DNA of 20,205 nt, taken from positions 1 through 20,205 of the IMG/VR virus record IMGVR_UViG_3300027969_000498. The stretch is one strand, 5' to 3'. The translations under genes and the position numbers were made by a program. This document shows, piece by piece, positions 12,380 to 19,344 of this stretch (position 1 is the first letter of the stretch; each line of letters opens with the position of its first letter). The stretch is from a virus. The notes beneath the pieces were generated by a model. The model was not told where the DNA came from. It was given only the letters and a program-made list of their open reading frames with translations, and did not search any database.

Positions 12380-12760
12380 ATGTTTGATGAATTTTGGAAG
12401 TTATACCCAAGAAGGGTAGCAAAAAAGGCAGCACAAAAAGTATGGTTAAGAATGACTAAACAAGAGCAAGAAGATTGTATTGAGGCTCTGCCAAACCATG
12501 TTGCGTATTGGAAACTAAAGCAAACTGAGATGGATTTCATTTGTCATCCAAGTACATTTTTGTCGCAGGGCCGATGGGAAGATGAGCTAGACATGGAAGT
12601 TAAGAAAGCTAAAAAGCCTGAGTTGCCTTGGTATAGCTCAGAAGATGCAACAATAAAAAAAGCTCAAGAGATAGGAGTCCAGGCTTATGCTGGAGAAGGA
12701 TGGCAGCAATGGCGAGCAAGGATCAGCCAACGCATTAAGCAGCTTGAGGAGCAGTTATGA
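12380..12760 (+). CDS. Replication-type phage protein (126 aa)
   Basis: I place the start at the ATG at 12380, preceded by AAGGAG with five-base spacing. An upstream in-frame start would lie inside the previous gene. MFDEFWKLYPRRVAKKAAQKVW opens the protein, followed by ALPNHVAYWKLKQTEMDFICHPSTFLSQGRWEDEL. The FWxxYPRxxxKxxAxKxW and HPxTxLxxxRWEDE patterns are the C-terminal hallmark of phage replication proteins related to lambda O or DnaT-like proteins. Here that module stands alone, without the N-terminal winged-helix part, so it may be a short replication accessory protein. The rest is Lys/Glu-rich and helical. It overlaps the methyltransferase start by ATGA at 12757-12760. Confidence 0.78.
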   Translation: MFDEFWKLYPRRVAKKAAQKVWLRMTKQEQEDCIEALPNHVAYWKLKQTEMDFICHPSTFLSQGRWEDELDMEVKKAKKPELPWYSSEDATIKKAQEIGVQAYAGEGWQQWRARISQRIKQLEEQL

Positions 12761-13830
12761 ACAAGGTCTATTTTGGAGATTGCAGAGATTCCATGCGCCA
12801 AATGGCAAAAGAAGGCATAAAAGTGCAAACTTGCATTACTAGCCCACCTTATTACGGATTGCGTGATTATGGAACTGCTATTTGGGTTGGTGGTGATATT
12901 AATTGCGACCATGTAGAAAAAATACAAGCTCATGGTGGAGAAAGAGCAAATCGTGACCAAACAAGTCAAATTTTTAAATTCAAAGGTATTTGTAAAAAAT
13001 GTGGTGCAAAAAGCGAAGATTTGCAAATAGGTAACGAACAAAATCCTAAAGAATTTATTGATAATTTAGTAGAAGTTTTTGCTTGCGTTTGGGATTTGCT
13101 TGAAGATAATGGAACACTTTGGGTAAATCTTGGTGATAGTTATTACAATTACAGACCAGGCAAAGGGCAAAGAGTTGTTGCAAATTCAATAGCTAGTCAA
13201 AAAGCATCTGAATTTGAACATAGCGCAAAGCGTGGAAATAAATTAGAAGGTTACAAAGAAAAAGATTTAATGGGTATGCCTTGGAGATTAGCATTTGCTT
13301 TACAAGACTTTGGATGGACATTACGACAAGACATTATTTGGCATAAACCAAATCCAATGCCAGAAAGTGTTACAGATAGATGCACAAAATCTCATGAATA
13401 TATATTTCTTTTAAGCAAAAAACCTCATTATTATTTTGATTACCAAGCCATACGAGAAGAAGGTGTAATTCCAGAGGGAACAAAAGCTGCTAAAGGAAGT
13501 GAGGAAAGACAAAATCAAAAAGGCGTTAATTCAAGACCACCAGAATATAAAATTTATGATGGCATGAGAAATAAGCGTGATGTATGGACAATTAATACAA
13601 AACCTTATTCTGGGGCGCATTTTGCTGTATTTCCACAAGAGCTTGTTGAGCCAATGATTCTAGCTGGTAGTAAAGTAGGAGATATTGTTCTTGATCCATT
13701 TTTTGGTAGCGGAACAACTGGGCAAGTTGCACAAAATTTAGGAAGAAAATGGATTGGATGCGAGCTAAACCAAGATTACGAGTCATTACAAAATGAAAGA
13801 CTCAAACAACAAGGACTTGAACTCGTCTGA
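12757..13830 (+). CDS. Orphan DNA methyltransferase, beta class
   Basis: 357 residues. TSPPYYGLRDYG at residues 28-39 is catalytic motif IV. DPFFGSGTTG at about 313-322 is the S-adenosylmethionine motif I. This order (IV before I) defines the beta class, and SPPY is typical of N4-cytosine and some N6-adenine enzymes. An insert after motif IV has Cys50, His52, Cys79 and Cys82, a likely zinc finger. No restriction endonuclease gene is adjacent, so it probably protects phage DNA from host restriction. Three sampled segments (360 bases) are 31% G+C by hand count, against 41% in the next gene, which suggests recent acquisition. Start codon and preceding stop overlap by ATGA. Confidence 0.9.
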   Translation: MNKVYFGDCRDSMRQMAKEGIKVQTCITSPPYYGLRDYGTAIWVGGDINCDHVEKIQAHGGERANRDQTSQIFKFKGICKKCGAKSEDLQIGNEQNPKEFIDNLVEVFACVWDLLEDNGTLWVNLGDSYYNYRPGKGQRVVANSIASQKASEFEHSAKRGNKLEGYKEKDLMGMPWRLAFALQDFGWTLRQDIIWHKPNPMPESVTDRCTKSHEYIFLLSKKPHYYFDYQAIREEGVIPEGTKAAKGSEERQNQKGVNSRPPEYKIYDGMRNKRDVWTINTKPYSGAHFAVFPQELVEPMILAGSKVGDIVLDPFFGSGTTGQVAQNLGRKWIGCELNQDYESLQNERLKQQGLELV

Positions 13831-14053
13831 AGAATGGCGTAAAGAATGTGAGGCTAGAGAGCTATTAACATGGCCTCTAGCTAAACGCAGAAAACAACTA
13901 GACCTAGTAGAGCAAAAAAGAGGATGGCAAGCCAGGCTAGAATTACAAGATGAAATGGAAAGATTATGGAAATTAGCCCGAACAAAGCAGTCGAGTTCAT
14001 CATCAAGCAATCAGGAGTCTTTGCAGCAGCCAAAGCAAATAGAACTTATATAG
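13793..14053 (+). CDS. Small helical phage protein (86 aa)
   Basis: 86 residues, starting 38 bases inside the methyltransferase gene. The core EEWRKECEARELLTWPLAKRRKQLDLVEQKRG followed by a second helix is a familiar pattern among short phage proteins, mostly of unknown function. The end is a run of serines, then Gln-rich residues. Those last 29 residues are encoded where the next gene overlaps in another frame, so the tail was probably shaped by the overlap. No enzymatic motif is seen. Confidence 0.72.
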   Translation: MKDSNNKDLNSSEEWRKECEARELLTWPLAKRRKQLDLVEQKRGWQARLELQDEMERLWKLARTKQSSSSSSNQESLQQPKQIELI

Positions 14054-14292
14054 AGAACTATCTGCGATCTGCTAAAAGCCGTCTTATGCTGGAATCTACG
14101 GCATCTAGCATTGCTGCTAAAGAGATGGAAGCCTACGCTACAGATGATTATGTAGAACTCTTACAAGGGTTAAAAGAGGCAGTAGAGGTAGAAGAAAAGT
14201 TAAAATGGCAACTGATAGCAGCTCAAGCAAGAATAGAAATATGGCGCAGTCAAGAGGCTACTAATCGTACTATAGATAGGGCTACTCAATGA
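13966..14292 (+). CDS. Conserved phage helical protein (108 aa)
   Basis: 108 residues, mainly alpha-helical. SPNKAVEFIIKQSGVFAAAK, YLRSAKSRLMLES and KWQLIAAQARIEIWRSQEA follow the pattern of a small conserved phage family whose members end in a helix with IEIWRSQEA. The start lies 88 bases inside the previous gene. The conserved opening begins within the overlap, so both frames appear to be used. The family function is unknown to me; association with replication genes is usual. Its stop overlaps the next small gene by ATGA. Confidence 0.78.
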   Translation: MEISPNKAVEFIIKQSGVFAAAKANRTYIENYLRSAKSRLMLESTASSIAAKEMEAYATDDYVELLQGLKEAVEVEEKLKWQLIAAQARIEIWRSQEATNRTIDRATQ

Positions 14293-14372
14293 GTGATCTG
14301 CCTTACTATATTGGTTTATTTATTATGGCTGCTACTTTAGTTTCTATATGGCTTGCTATTAATGGCAACTAA
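14289..14372 (+). CDS. 27-residue membrane peptide
   Basis: ATG at 14289 overlaps the preceding stop (ATGA) and opens 27 codons to TAA at 14370-14372. The product MSDLPYYIGLFIMAATLVSI plus a short tail is one hydrophobic helix. It overlaps the HNH gene by 11 bases. The tight overlaps suggest a real gene, but a peptide this short could also be a translational link. Function unknown. Confidence 0.5.
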   Translation: MSDLPYYIGLFIMAATLVSIWLAINGN

Positions 14373-14652
14373 AAATGAAAAGATCGCACTTAACAAGATT
14401 GCCGAACTCGGATGTATTCTCTGTTCCGAAGTCCTTGGGTTTGAAGGCACTCCGGCAGAACTCCATCATGTGCGTAGGTATGGAGCTAAACGGGCTACAT
14501 CCCCTGTCCTTGCATTATGTCCAGAGCACCATCGGAACGGAAATGATAGTATTCACAGATTGGGTGTCAAGTGTTTTGAAAGTCAATGGGGAATTACCTG
14601 TGAGGAGTTATTGGAGCGACAAAACGAAAGACTTGGAAAGGAAACTAAGTGA
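14362..14652 (+). CDS. Ref-like HNH nuclease (RecA-dependent type)
   Basis: 96 residues from the ATG at 14362. A TTG nine bases upstream is an alternative start. Cys18-x2-Cys21 (GCILCSE), AELHHVRRYG (His35, His36), CPEHHRNGNDSIHRLG (Cys53, His56, His57, His65) and a closing helix match the HNH domain of the phage P1 Ref family. Ref cuts DNA at displacement loops formed by RecA. It may stimulate recombination together with the exonuclease and annealing proteins encoded leftward. The P1 protein's long basic N-terminal arm is missing, as in many phage homologues. Its stop overlaps a GTG start (GTGA). Confidence 0.82.
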   Translation: MATKNEKIALNKIAELGCILCSEVLGFEGTPAELHHVRRYGAKRATSPVLALCPEHHRNGNDSIHRLGVKCFESQWGITCEELLERQNERLGKETK

Positions 14653-14828
14653 TCGAAACAAATAAAATTATTAATGAGCTAATAGACTTGTATACAGGCA
14701 AGATCATGACAAAAGAAGAAAATGAAATCTTGTATAGAACTGTAAAGCTAATTAGGGATTTAGAGGATCAGGCTAAGTTGTACAAGTCTTTATTGTCTAA
14801 TCAGACAATGGATGGTGGAAACCACTAG
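14649..14828 (+). CDS. Hypothetical coiled-coil-like protein (59 aa)
   Basis: Frame of 59 residues starting at GTG (14649-14651), overlapping the previous stop as GTGA. A later in-frame ATG lies at 14706. The sequence (INELIDLYTGKIMTKEENEI, then RTVKLIRDLEDQAKLYKSLL) has heptad-like Leu/Ile spacing and is helical. The stop TAG is the right part of CTAG at 14825-14828, which also holds the stop of the convergent protease gene. No function is recognised. Confidence 0.6.
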   Translation: MIETNKIINELIDLYTGKIMTKEENEILYRTVKLIRDLEDQAKLYKSLLSNQTMDGGNH

Positions 14829-15178
14829 AGTTCAAGGGGATCAAATCCTAGTTCATTGGCTACTATCTTGCAACGAGTTCTAAATGGCTTGCCATGCTGA
14901 GTCCATTTGTTTCCCTCTTGCCTATGAAAGCTCATGTGTACCATTTCATGCGCTAGGGTAGTAAGCATAGTGTAGTAATGCCCACATCTACCAGACGATA
15001 TAGTAACTGTATGCTCATAATCTTCCCCAGTATCGTATAGATAAGTTCCCATTACCTCTGGGTCTGGGGTAACAATAAATTCAATCTCCTCTGGCAACGG
15101 CATCTTCCATTTTGTAAATGGATAGCAACAATAAAGAGATGCGTAAAGGTTCTTTACAACCTCAGAATTTAACTTCAT
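14825..15178 (-). CDS. SprT-like zinc metalloprotease
   Basis: 117 residues. HEMVH at 77-81 is the HExxH zinc motif, and the QHGKPF at 94-99 supplies a possible third ligand (His95) as in SprT/Spartan-type domains. LAHEMVHM lies in the predicted active-site helix. Homologues in cells digest DNA-protein crosslinks; in phages the role is not settled, possibly release of proteins from DNA. The gene overlaps the metallophosphoesterase gene upstream (ATG at 15176-15178, stop at 15175-15177), so the two are co-transcribed leftward. Confidence 0.85.
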   Translation of the reverse strand: MKLNSEVVKNLYASLYCCYPFTKWKMPLPEEIEFIVTPDPEVMGTYLYDTGEDYEHTVTISSGRCGHYYTMLTTLAHEMVHMSFHRQEGNKWTQHGKPFRTRCKIVANELGFDPLEL

Positions 15179-16134
15179 ACTTTTTGAATTTTTCCTCTGA
15201 ACTCTACTTCATCTTCTCCCCAGACCCTAACCATTTCGGGCTGAAGTAATTTACTGCGTTCAAATGAAAGCATTACAAAACCACTATTCCAATCTTTAGG
15301 GGTATCCTCTGTATAACTAAACTGTTGTCCATTAGGATCAGCTAAAGTTCCTGTTTGAACTCCCCAGCGTGTGCCGTTGTAATCATTAAATGGAATAGCT
15401 GAAAGCACATGGGTATGGCCTGTAATCATATTTACCCCAGAATTGACAGCATTGTTTCTGCCGCCTGTCCAGCCACCCTTCCAACGATGCTTAATACAAG
15501 TATCCTCGTTTATCCATACGCTCCAACATGGAAGCCACATAGGGAAATAGTCTTTTAGGCTAGTGCCTGGTATACCTTCAAAAGAGGGAAGATTAGCCAC
15601 AATGTTTGCCTCTAGGCGTTGGTCATGATTTCCCATTGGGAAAAACAATTTAGCACCCTTGGCTACTGACTCAATCTCACCTAAGTAATATTGACAAGCC
15701 TCTAATTCCTCTTTCATTGTTGGTAGCTTGCTCCAATCTGTACGAGGGAATCGGCTAATAGATGCACCATCTAGCGCATCACCATTGCACACAACGGCAG
15801 TTGGCTTAAACTCTTTAATCATTTCTATAAGGGCTTTAAAAGCAGTAGTAGTTTCATCGGGCCAAAAATGAGCATCAGAAAAGACAATGACACGACCTTT
15901 TTCAATGTCCATTCCTCTACGAACATTGCCAGGCGTTTGCTGTATCTTTTTTACATAAGCTGGATTTTGGCTATTAAATGTATCTAATTTGATGCCAAGT
16001 CTATTTTCTAAAGACCTACGCCTAGCCATTACATTTCTAATGGCAATACCATTTATTTTGGCAAATTCGCCTGGGCTGCCAATCTTATTCCAAGATTCAA
16101 TCCATTCTTCATCAGTCAGGTGGTAGCCAGCCAT
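15175..16134 (-). CDS. HTH-containing phage metallophosphoesterase (319 aa)
   Basis: I start the gene at the ATG at 16132-16134 (AAAGG six bases upstream). A TTG at 16170 would extend it by twelve residues. Residues about 8-50 contain a helix-turn-helix-like segment (SPGEFAKINGIAIRNVMARR). The catalytic part has all metal motifs of calcineurin-like phosphoesterases: SDAH (Asp87, His89), NGDALD (Asp119), GNHD (Asn169, His170) and GHTH (His240, His242). It would hydrolyse phosphoesters with a two-metal centre, and the N-terminal domain may guide it to DNA. The substrate is unknown. It pairs with the protease gene in one leftward unit. Confidence 0.88.
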   Translation of the reverse strand: MAGYHLTDEEWIESWNKIGSPGEFAKINGIAIRNVMARRRSLENRLGIKLDTFNSQNPAYVKKIQQTPGNVRRGMDIEKGRVIVFSDAHFWPDETTTAFKALIEMIKEFKPTAVVCNGDALDGASISRFPRTDWSKLPTMKEELEACQYYLGEIESVAKGAKLFFPMGNHDQRLEANIVANLPSFEGIPGTSLKDYFPMWLPCWSVWINEDTCIKHRWKGGWTGGRNNAVNSGVNMITGHTHVLSAIPFNDYNGTRWGVQTGTLADPNGQQFSYTEDTPKDWNSGFVMLSFERSKLLQPEMVRVWGEDEVEFRGKIQKV

Positions 16135-16188
16135 ATATGCCTTTGCTTTAAGATATTGAATATAATACAATAAATTAATTAAAATTAA
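16135..16188. promoter_or_regulatory. Divergent AT-rich promoter region
   Basis: 54 bases separate divergent genes. TATAAT at 16161-16166 is a perfect -10 hexamer for the rightward gene, without a clear -35. The minus strand offers several AT-rich -10-like hexamers. TATTG (16154-16158) and CAATA (16168-16172) form a small inverted repeat around that -10. The rightward gene lacks an obvious ribosome site. Confidence 0.4.
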
Positions 16189-16602
16189 ATGACAAACATG
16201 GAAAGTCGGCTTAAGAACTGGGCTTGGTATGTTACTTGGGGAGTTATTGGCCCACAGGTAGATACAACTTGTCGCAGTTTTGAAAAGAACTATGTTCCAG
16301 AGTTAGGTAATTTATACGCAGACCCAGAGCCACACTATGAGCCAGACCATGTAGATGGTGACCTCATAGAACAAGCAATTAAGGGTTTACCCTTACAGTT
16401 AAGGCAAGTGCTTAAGATGAGATATGTAAGCCACCCTTATGCCTCGCTAAATCAATTAGCGCATAATGCTAGAACGACACCACATAAATTAGAAACAGAT
16501 TTACATAATGCAAAAAAACGACTCCAGCACGAACTGGATAAGAAGTCCAAGTCAAATCACTATCAGAGCTTGTGCAAGGTGCAAGCTCAAAAAAACAACT
16601 AA
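16189..16602 (+). CDS. Putative Q-like late antiterminator / sigma-region-4-like protein
   Basis: 137 residues. The N terminus SRLKNWAWYVTWG has the aromatic 'LxNWARWV' opening of phage Q-like antitermination proteins. Residues about 58-115 (DLIEQAIKGLPLQLRQVLKMRYV, then LNQLAHNARTTPHKLETDL) form a helix-turn-helix with sigma-region-4 character, as seen in this protein class. Q proteins bind near late promoters and make RNA polymerase ignore terminators. Placing it at the head of the run that leads to terminase and virion genes fits this. There is no clear ribosome site, and ATG codons occur at residues 1 and 4. The Q role is inferred from sequence pattern and position. Confidence 0.7.
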   Translation: MTNMESRLKNWAWYVTWGVIGPQVDTTCRSFEKNYVPELGNLYADPEPHYEPDHVDGDLIEQAIKGLPLQLRQVLKMRYVSHPYASLNQLAHNARTTPHKLETDLHNAKKRLQHELDKKSKSNHYQSLCKVQAQKNN

Positions 16603-16690
16603 AGACGGAATTATCCAAACATACAACGAAGGAATGAATGAACGATTCGTATGCCAATCTTGCCATAGTAATAGCAACAAAACACGCTAA
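16508..16690 (+). CDS. Zinc-ribbon protein overlapping both neighbours (60 aa)
   Basis: 60-residue frame with two Cys pairs, ACARCKLKK (Cys22, Cys25) and FVCQSCHSN (Cys49, Cys52), and a basic linker, a classic small zinc ribbon. The first 20 residues run through the end of the Q-like gene and look unconserved, so the true start may be further in, though no later ATG precedes the first Cys pair. It overlaps the following glycosyltransferase gene by 53 bases. The paired motif argues for a real gene. The unusual double overlap keeps confidence moderate. Confidence 0.5.
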   Translation: MQKNDSSTNWIRSPSQITIRACARCKLKKTTKDGIIQTYNEGMNERFVCQSCHSNSNKTR

Positions 16691-17321
16691 ATGCCTTCCT
16701 GTGCTGTTTACATCAATAGATGAGTATGTGCCAGCAGAAGTAACAGTAATCGTTGCTGGGAGCGATCTAGAGTGTTCTAGGCACAATACAATCAATCTGC
16801 CTAACAACGGCAATAATTATGGGGAATCCTACAACGATGTAGTGCGTTATGCCTTTGAGATGTTCCCTGAGATTATTGTGGCAAACGATGACATAGTATT
16901 AACCCCTAGTAGTTTTGACCTTCTGATTGAGGACAAGATACTACTTTCGCACCACAGTTTAGGTTGGTTATGTAGCCGGTCAGACTATGTGCGTGGGCCA
17001 CAGAACATTAGAAATGGCGAAGTACGCAACGGAGTTAAGTTTGTAGAAGAAAACCAAATCTTCCAAAGTGATGTGCTTTCTCCATTATTCGGGATTATCT
17101 CTAGAGAAGCATGGGTAGACTACAAGCCTATTAATTGGTATTCGGATGACATCCAATGTCTAGAAATCAGAGCTGCTGGATATAACAATTATGTCAGTAG
17201 ATCGTATGTACACCATGTCGGCAGTCAGACTATAGGCATGGATCACCAAAAGAATGACAGCGAGGCTAGGGCATGGATTCGGGATTCTATGCCAGAATTA
17301 TATGAGGTATGGTTTGCATGA
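16638..17321 (+). CDS. Glycosyltransferase, GT-A/family 2-like (227 aa)
   Basis: 227 residues; GAAGGA lies four bases before the ATG. LAIVIATKHAKCLPVLFTSI resembles the opening strand-helix of GT-A enzymes. EIIVANDDIVLTP at about residues 78-90 contains the Asp-Asp metal site (Asp84, Asp85), and NWYSDDIQCLEIRAAGYNNYVSR is like the acceptor-side D-E motif with the following 'AGY'. Such enzymes move a sugar from a nucleotide-sugar donor to an acceptor. It is cytoplasmic (no membrane segment). It overlaps the next gene, also a glycosyltransferase, by ATGA. Substrates may be host surface glycans, phage DNA or virion proteins; none is decided. Confidence 0.78.
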   Translation: MNDSYANLAIVIATKHAKCLPVLFTSIDEYVPAEVTVIVAGSDLECSRHNTINLPNNGNNYGESYNDVVRYAFEMFPEIIVANDDIVLTPSSFDLLIEDKILLSHHSLGWLCSRSDYVRGPQNIRNGEVRNGVKFVEENQIFQSDVLSPLFGIISREAWVDYKPINWYSDDIQCLEIRAAGYNNYVSRSYVHHVGSQTIGMDHQKNDSEARAWIRDSMPELYEVWFA

Positions 17322-18103
17322 AATTTACTATATATGCGCCAAGTTACAACGATAAAAGTGGCGGTGCATGGGTTCTACATTTCTTATGCGACCAGCTAAA
17401 TAAAATAGGATACGAGTCTAAGATATTTATCTACGAGGCTAGTCAGATAGTAAACCCAGAGTTTAATACCCCCATAGGATACTTAGAAGAATCAGTAGTA
17501 ATCTACCCTGAGATTATCGTAAACAATCCATTAAATGCTACAAAAGTAGTTCGCTACCTACTAAATAAGGAAGGGGCATTACAAAAGCGGATGATTAACT
17601 GGGGTAAGACAGACTACCCATTGGCATTTTCTAAAGCCTATAGAGCCGATTGCGAGTCCTTGTTTTATCCTAATTGTGATCTATCTATCTTTTATGATAA
17701 CGGCTCGGAGCGTACTCAAAACGCTTTCTACATTGGTAAGGGATACTTAACAGGGGATTGCCCTAAGTTAGATTGCTTTGAGATTACAAGAACTTTCCCT
17801 TCTACAAAGCAAGAGCTAGCAGAGGCATTGAGAAGGTCTAAGATTCTATTTAGTTACGATGCCCTGTCTGCTACTAATACAGATGCAGCGTTGTGTGGGT
17901 GTCTGCCCTATCTTCTACAAAAACCCATGCCAGGACTAGAGAACGCAGAACTAGGAAAGTATTGGGTAGAATCAACAGATGAGGTAGACCAGGCACTAGA
18001 GCAGATGTCTACCTTGTATGAAAGAATACAAGTATTACAACAATCTTTCCCAGAACGATTGGCAGATCAAGTTAAAAAAATAGAAAAACACTTTGCCTTG
18101 TAG
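17318..18103 (+). CDS. Glycosyltransferase-like protein, GT-B type (261 aa)
   Basis: The start at 17318 overlaps the previous stop (ATGA) and has GAGG ten bases upstream. An ATG nine bases earlier is possible. The N terminus (KFTIYAPSYNDKSGGAWVLHFLCDQLNKIGYES) has the Gly-Gly loop and helix found at the start of GT-B glycosyltransferases. The C-terminal part (ILFSYDALSATNTDAALCGCLPYLL) matches the donor-binding region, where E/D-A-x-x-x-G-x-P is usual. At 261 residues it is shorter than most GT-B enzymes. It probably works with the adjacent GT-A enzyme. Acceptor and sugar cannot be named. Confidence 0.72.
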   Translation: MKFTIYAPSYNDKSGGAWVLHFLCDQLNKIGYESKIFIYEASQIVNPEFNTPIGYLEESVVIYPEIIVNNPLNATKVVRYLLNKEGALQKRMINWGKTDYPLAFSKAYRADCESLFYPNCDLSIFYDNGSERTQNAFYIGKGYLTGDCPKLDCFEITRTFPSTKQELAEALRRSKILFSYDALSATNTDAALCGCLPYLLQKPMPGLENAELGKYWVESTDEVDQALEQMSTLYERIQVLQQSFPERLADQVKKIEKHFAL

Positions 18104-18164
18104 ACTGCTTAAAAAAGAGTTAAAATTGTTGTGGGCAAGTTCGCCTTAAATTTCTGCTAATAAT

Positions 18165-18536
18165 ATGAAACCACAAAAAACAACGATTATGATCGGCTTG
18201 CTTGGTGATAAGCCAAAGATGGGCAAAAAAGAAGAAGGTGGTTTATTGGCAGAGGATAAAAGCTCATGCCCATTAGCCACTCAAGATGCCGACATCAACA
18301 AGGGCAACATGAAAAAAGCCATTCTGACAGCCAACTATGGCGAGAAGGGCGATGGCGAAGGCAAGTGCAAAGCCTGTGAATACTTCTGCACACCTAAAGA
18401 AATGCCTGATTGTGGATTAGAAAAGACAATGGGCTACTGCGAAATCTACGACTTTATGTGCAACCAAAACAACGGATGCGATGCCTGGGAAGCCATTGGT
18501 AAAGAAGAAGAAATGGAGATGGAAGATGAAGAATAG
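18165..18536 (+). CDS. Cysteine-rich phage protein, HiPIP-like Cys pattern (123 aa)
   Basis: 123 residues with eight Cys at 35, 68, 71, 75, 83, 92, 99 and 105. The stretch CKACEYFC, GYCEIYDF and GCDAW gives a C-x2-C-x(n)-C-x(n)-C-x-A-W layout like the [4Fe-4S] ligand order of high-potential iron-sulphur proteins. The N-terminal half (DKSSCPLATQDADINKGNMK) and the acidic tail (EEEMEMEDEE) are not part of that fold. A zinc-binding or disulphide-rich protein is an alternative. It is preceded by 61 gene-free bases and leads a set of small proteins before terminase, so a virion or packaging role is possible. Confidence 0.7.
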   Translation: MKPQKTTIMIGLLGDKPKMGKKEEGGLLAEDKSSCPLATQDADINKGNMKKAILTANYGEKGDGEGKCKACEYFCTPKEMPDCGLEKTMGYCEIYDFMCNQNNGCDAWEAIGKEEEMEMEDEE

Positions 18537-18687
18537 TCTTTATGGAAATATTAACGCTAAACGCAAGCGTATCGCTGCTGGATCAGGCGAAAAGATGAAC
18601 AAGGTAGGTAGCAAAAACGCTCCTACAGCTAAAGACTTCAAGCAAGCAGCCAAGACTGCTAAACCTATGAAGGCCAAGAAAAAATGA
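18526..18687 (+). CDS. Small basic phage protein (53 aa)
   Basis: I place the start at the ATG at 18526, which has GGAG seven bases upstream. The preceding in-frame ATG at 18481 lies within the upstream gene. The product MKNSLYGNINAKRKRIAAGS followed by a Lys-rich end ([13 protein letters not shown]) is a short basic protein of a type often found beside terminase genes in aquatic phages. It may bind DNA or the capsid interior. It overlaps the upstream gene by 11 bases and the next by ATGA. Confidence 0.78.
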   Translation: MKNSLYGNINAKRKRIAAGSGEKMNKVGSKNAPTAKDFKQAAKTAKPMKAKKK

Positions 18688-18845
18688 AGATGACAAAGAA
18701 ACAAGCCAAGATTGGCAAGGTAATGGGCGAGTACAAAGCTGGCACTCTACATTCTGGCAAGGGTGGTAAGGTAGTTAAGAATCCTCGCCAAGCGATTGCA
18801 ATTGCCTTGAGTTCTGCTACCAAAAAATCTAAATTTAAGAAATAA
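18684..18845 (+). CDS. DUF6496-like small basic protein (53 aa)
   Basis: ATG at 18684 overlaps the preceding stop (ATGA), and TAA ends the frame at 18843-18845. The protein contains [20 protein letters not shown] followed by [13 protein letters not shown], the pattern of the DUF6496 family: a Lys-rich lead, a 'GKVMxExKxGxLxSG' turn and an '[11 protein letters not shown]' helix. It is a common, small, basic phage protein of unknown role, here one of a set with the adjacent 53- and 96-residue proteins. The end overlaps the convergent homing endonuclease gene by 11 bases. Confidence 0.82.
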   Translation: MKMTKKQAKIGKVMGEYKAGTLHSGKGGKVVKNPRQAIAIALSSATKKSKFKK

Positions 18846-19344
18846 GACTTAATTCAAGTTTTTGATGATCTGAGTTAGTTAAAAGCATAAGATTTTCAAT
18901 TCGATTATCTGTCCCATCTCCGTTTATATGGTGAACTTGCTCAAAAGATTCAAGGGTTCTGCCTAAATGAATTTGCATTAAATAACGATGCTCACGAATT
19001 TGTTTGCCATTAACTGTAATTGTTATATATCTTTTTGGTGCAGATAGACCAGCTCTTTTCATAACTGGGCTATTGTTTCTAGCTTTTTCTGTAATCTCAG
19101 GATGAGCTAATGTAATACATCTACGAGAACAAAATTTAGCAGTAGCCTCTCTGTATTGAGGAGCATAAGATTCTTTTGAACAAAATTGACATAAATATTT
19201 TTTACCTTGCCTTCTCTTTTCTCCATTAGATTTCGCATATATAGATGCTAGATGAGTTGCTTGGCAAACTCTACAACAATATTTTGTAGATTTTCTGCGT
19301 GGTTTAAAGTTTTTAGTACATTGTAGGCAATTAATGTTTTCCAT
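18835..19344 (-). CDS. HNH homing endonuclease with zinc-binding N terminus
   Basis: I prefer the ATG at 19342-19344, which has GGGGA eight bases upstream. An ATG five codons earlier lacks one. The N-terminal two fifths hold paired Cys ([26 protein letters not shown]), probable zinc knots. The C-terminal HNH part reads [20 protein letters not shown], then [18 protein letters not shown] and a final His, as in HNH-3-type homing endonucleases. These cut an uninvaded allele so that the gene is copied in by repair. It lies opposite to its neighbours and is about 34% G+C in two samples, against 45% in the adjacent basic-protein gene, marking it as an insertion. Confidence 0.88.
   Translation of the reverse strand: MENINCLQCTKNFKPRRKSTKYCCRVCQATHLASIYAKSNGEKRRQGKKYLCQFCSKESYAPQYREATAKFCSRRCITLAHPEITEKARNNSPVMKRAGLSAPKRYITITVNGKQIREHRYLMQIHLGRTLESFEQVHHINGDGTDNRIENLMLLTNSDHQKLELSLIS

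Noticed and set aside
12685-13041. 118-codon minus-strand frame inside the methyltransferase gene
   Set aside because: Phe/Thr/Ser-rich mirror of an A-rich coding strand. The plus-strand gene has clear catalytic motifs.
18098-18126. Promoter TTGTAG-N17-TAAAAT before the cysteine-rich gene
   Set aside because: The -35 matches only three of six bases. It is too weak to list as a feature, although a late promoter here would make sense.
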